Positions 63,701 through 64,000 of a stretch of 64,000 nt of DNA are shown here, piece after piece. The position numbers and the translations under genes are program-made. The stretch is from the NCBI RefSeq assembly GCF_013343215.1, contig NZ_CP039144.1, positions 186,001 through 250,000 of the forward strand, read 5' to 3'. The notes beneath the pieces were generated by a model. The model saw only the letters and a list, made by a program, of their open reading frames with translations, searched no databases and was not told the DNA's origin. Source of the stretch: Acinetobacter sp. 10FS3-1 (GTDB taxonomy: Bacteria; Pseudomonadota; Gammaproteobacteria; Pseudomonadales; Moraxellaceae). How positions within the stretch are numbered: the stretch's first letter is position 1; each line of letters starts with the position of its first letter.

Positions 63701-64000
63701 CCTGAATGTGGCAATGTTTCAAAGCTGATTGGAGCCAGAGGTTCAGACGCAATGTTTTGGCGAGTGATAGTACGCGCTTCAACATTTTGAACGAACTGAA
63801 CCAGATCAGCATTTTCGTGAACGATATTGCCGAAGCCAAATGTTTCATTGGTGAAGTTAGCTTTAATTTCATTTTTGGCATCTTCAAAACCGGCTTCAAT
63901 CTCATGTTCGGTCATTGCTTTATGCAGTAAAAGGTTATCTACATATTCAGGCTTAACGAAGTCTGATTTGTAATCATGGATGTGCTCGCGCAGATCATTT
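57712..64000 (-). CDS. Giant polyvalent protein with LPD1-type domain, 5' end outside window
   Basis: The frame is open without a stop through the right edge of the window (28 further codons upstream of the ATG at 63915, reading LREHIHDYKSDF and on), so the gene is truncated here and longer than 2095 residues. It has large helical regions without recognised motifs. A Pro/Glu/Lys linker with repeated KEP and VVEP units is at about 60350-60545. A C-terminal LPD1-type domain begins FGFKACEFGN and runs through MALANGSRGSQSALAHYE to SFAHEWFHALDN (HEWFH at 59071-59085). A block YWSTILEEFARCGEA follows nearer the end. It shares this layout with the neighbouring giant, so the two are paralogues at least at the C-terminus. 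A predicted zinc peptidase acting in the donor or recipient is the family hypothesis. Confidence 0.82.
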   Translation of the reverse strand, partial: NDLREHIHDYKSDFVKPEYVDNLLLHKAMTEHEIEAGFEDAKNEIKANFTNETFGFGNIVHENADLVQFVQNVEARTITRQNIASEPLAPISFETLPHSGITVVKLPDFDNAQPQENINTAVADFVIQERLREYAKLLLQNGAELYAELENSSPNNILADTRIFDNLTKIARDAHMIERASGQSIIPMLSSNKAVQDWLKLQSKEQYGITNPMLGVGDHIQFKAQAAADILSHIVPGVIAYDQSLKNPTLDVTQVKTSYVEAQAACVNFNESYYRLGASATHQQGKALHYVQNFIPSLNHDDYPADRKHVWVMNRANSDKPFQINSIELGDIKPDTQEELSVRNLRDAAALGFAAYSRNKLYTDLGFSGDVATNMENLIAVHKKQLEAEDEEALIEAAERLFKSINDKTANYYKNGVPSLDDFTVDSANLKLSLISDPSVTTQFDNALDYQTALTAIQAADVLFHKNVSIEPYDNSTGKVPDYIANTLNSDKQFSQVFEYMQPTIRERRYEVQPNPQSLSDVTHDFIGTAVNQFKNNLGMFESSEFSYQQNLDVVTRTNANLSYMRILPADLNDIAKQLAYRDGPGANRNTDTDLAWEKINSARLGTVDNLHEMSFDALNKEITAKVVELDVARPSRRFEEDDQDDYLDKREYEDYLERTGQEIPPEPYRPVDAAIPLSMTAKIDLHDLPYPTAGMLKRLDNTDLEIRSSEVFKGLDDAYGNIALASMRENVFAMPPQMILDAINLSDQKEAKKQNPDHPNNHQFNRADLFVYEIPPKGKEHGAYVLLPEFVKPPEDAKLKGNYQVKYLEEKNALKAQLENEIATKGKEVAPLRAALSDQAAYNTGIYYSLGTDIVSPIADNSKALMTIVDVQHELSAHTVRFGQANIASVDDLHKFLMQDVQNQMEALGSPDDYNVVRLTGNEELVGRFLVVPPDLPVEYTNRIDTAFSFGHVYSKKEFKDQVVESNRRTSDSAYFAGPRAVSQVLNNANNLANIQGTTLPVARTHRIGPYQQVIASRLIKEGYEATKAALLPSMADHNRKPPESVLNPHNAVMAYQPATETKHASIAVLPSVHEFNKQKLSDGFVLLSVPTALPDAPHNIRNVIEGLDTSILNDKNATLNMIASDCEAGADLEEQKHAVEVIEATNNQEHISPPVPPKEPKEPVVKPQPQPEPVVEPNEPKEPVVEPTEPKEPKEPKVEPPKIPQPTSEQQESATPIAPAPRKSSTPKTPSGDQIEDTGYKIPGAKKDLYNVTLTVSQIEAMTLKQMEGILKLNKMWKKTSVEYAQEKGIDVRAYLITDCLRKIMPSQPDFPTAVNTSPEQITRVGVVYNQVVTDIRNAVIDKTNLTDIRKALSDVYSSWEANPKFHEEVQRNFKAPYRQIQQFWKEQQSFDVVLKARDRLADQDPARLKDVDTLAQNFSKITDLSYEMGKAYSQVFRHSSFRDRLPKGVHYYSLLENKQLKASLNDDQLNMVYKALNPKTETEETLRKKEWQERRRNAREELNEIMNSINNEMKEMSSKKSLMPTVDDPKLMVNDFSDRNGRNVTAEELQHRFGFKACEFGNYLNQKDRQEALNLAYDGCAALAKMIDIPDRMVGFDGLMALANGSRGSQSALAHYESDFRVINLTKKKGYGSFAHEWFHALDNAMMDIEVQKNPKLERFMRNRFLSEELGSTRSEAVSDAAKVMGVMIENIRRPNYEKVDLDGVIRNLREKEEHYKMRVIAMAHKAGAHSPEYGKAAADEIVKVFKAREANRKNYFYDSLTEHVMDQNLNDKSKRNIKMEEYREKAVGWIFGNKDTAYNYELPEYRKTMAEEYEAAGMDEKTLKARFNAFSQTARSHIAKVVIPDLVEDVDALAATRFLLEKMRDQFPEKTIQAENGKGHALDVFNYMAHRHTVLNTTVFHRDALYLDAMQGRSTNYWSTILEEFARCGEAVTIEGQKEKNMGNNDWLVRRDRGDNNALGFEQERIMGNARPMGTEREQIVTSYKDFINVAMDHIKENLPEMRLRDHLLYIKHELSELQSLDVRNVEREEELRGKLDVIEKMTPQEFDAHYKKEYENFLKQDPQRLAMAERLEKVSAAKKKPEEEQLGMAL

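Overview
The window looks like one stretch of a large conjugative plasmid from an A+T-rich gammaproteobacterium. Acinetobacter or a close relative is my best guess, from the codon style and from large Acinetobacter plasmids I know of; no marker in the window proves it. Nearly everything that can be recognised belongs to a type IVB (Dot/Icm, IncI-like) secretion and transfer machine, to plasmid maintenance, or to the unknown cargo that such plasmids carry. I saw no tRNA, rRNA, CRISPR array, insertion sequence or resistance gene. No relaxase or oriT was recognised, so the DNA-processing module must lie outside the window or be too diverged to see.

Left part (1-18931). Two unknown membrane proteins on the + strand meet a long - strand block at a shared terminator. 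Read in its own direction, from about 17.4 kb down to 2 kb, that block is dotJ(icmM)-dotI(icmL)-dotH(icmK)-dotG(icmE)-dotF(icmG)-dotE(icmC)-dotP(icmD)-dotN(icmJ)-unknown-dotO(icmB)-Rep_3-like initiator-dotL(icmO). This is the Legionella icm gene order with two additions. A tyrosine-recombinase-like gene lies just upstream of the block.

Middle part (19-31 kb, + strand). A dotD-dotC-dotB-icmT run is followed by a ParM-like actin gene, a possible ParR, and dotM(icmP). After a terminator come a DsbC-like thiol oxidoreductase, three small unknown genes, a UvrD-type helicase and another unknown gene.

Maintenance region (31.2-34.8 kb). A 1.9-kb gene-free A+T-rich stretch holds eight exact-length 104-bp tandem repeats. 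It sits in front of a ParA-type ATPase gene and a partner protein that carries eleven KAAADA hexapeptides. This is a good candidate for a centromere and/or origin.

Right part (34.8-64 kb). An M23 peptidase/lytic transglycosylase/EF-hand fusion lies with two small exported proteins, followed by a coiled-coil protein and dotA. Two unknown + strand genes come next. The last 20 kb is a - strand series ending in four unknown proteins and headed by two giant proteins of about 2800 and more than 2090 residues. Both giants carry an LPD1-type HEWFH metallopeptidase-like domain, typical of the polyvalent proteins of conjugative elements and phages. The second giant runs off the right edge. A set of about 79-bp degenerate repeats fills the gap between the two giants.
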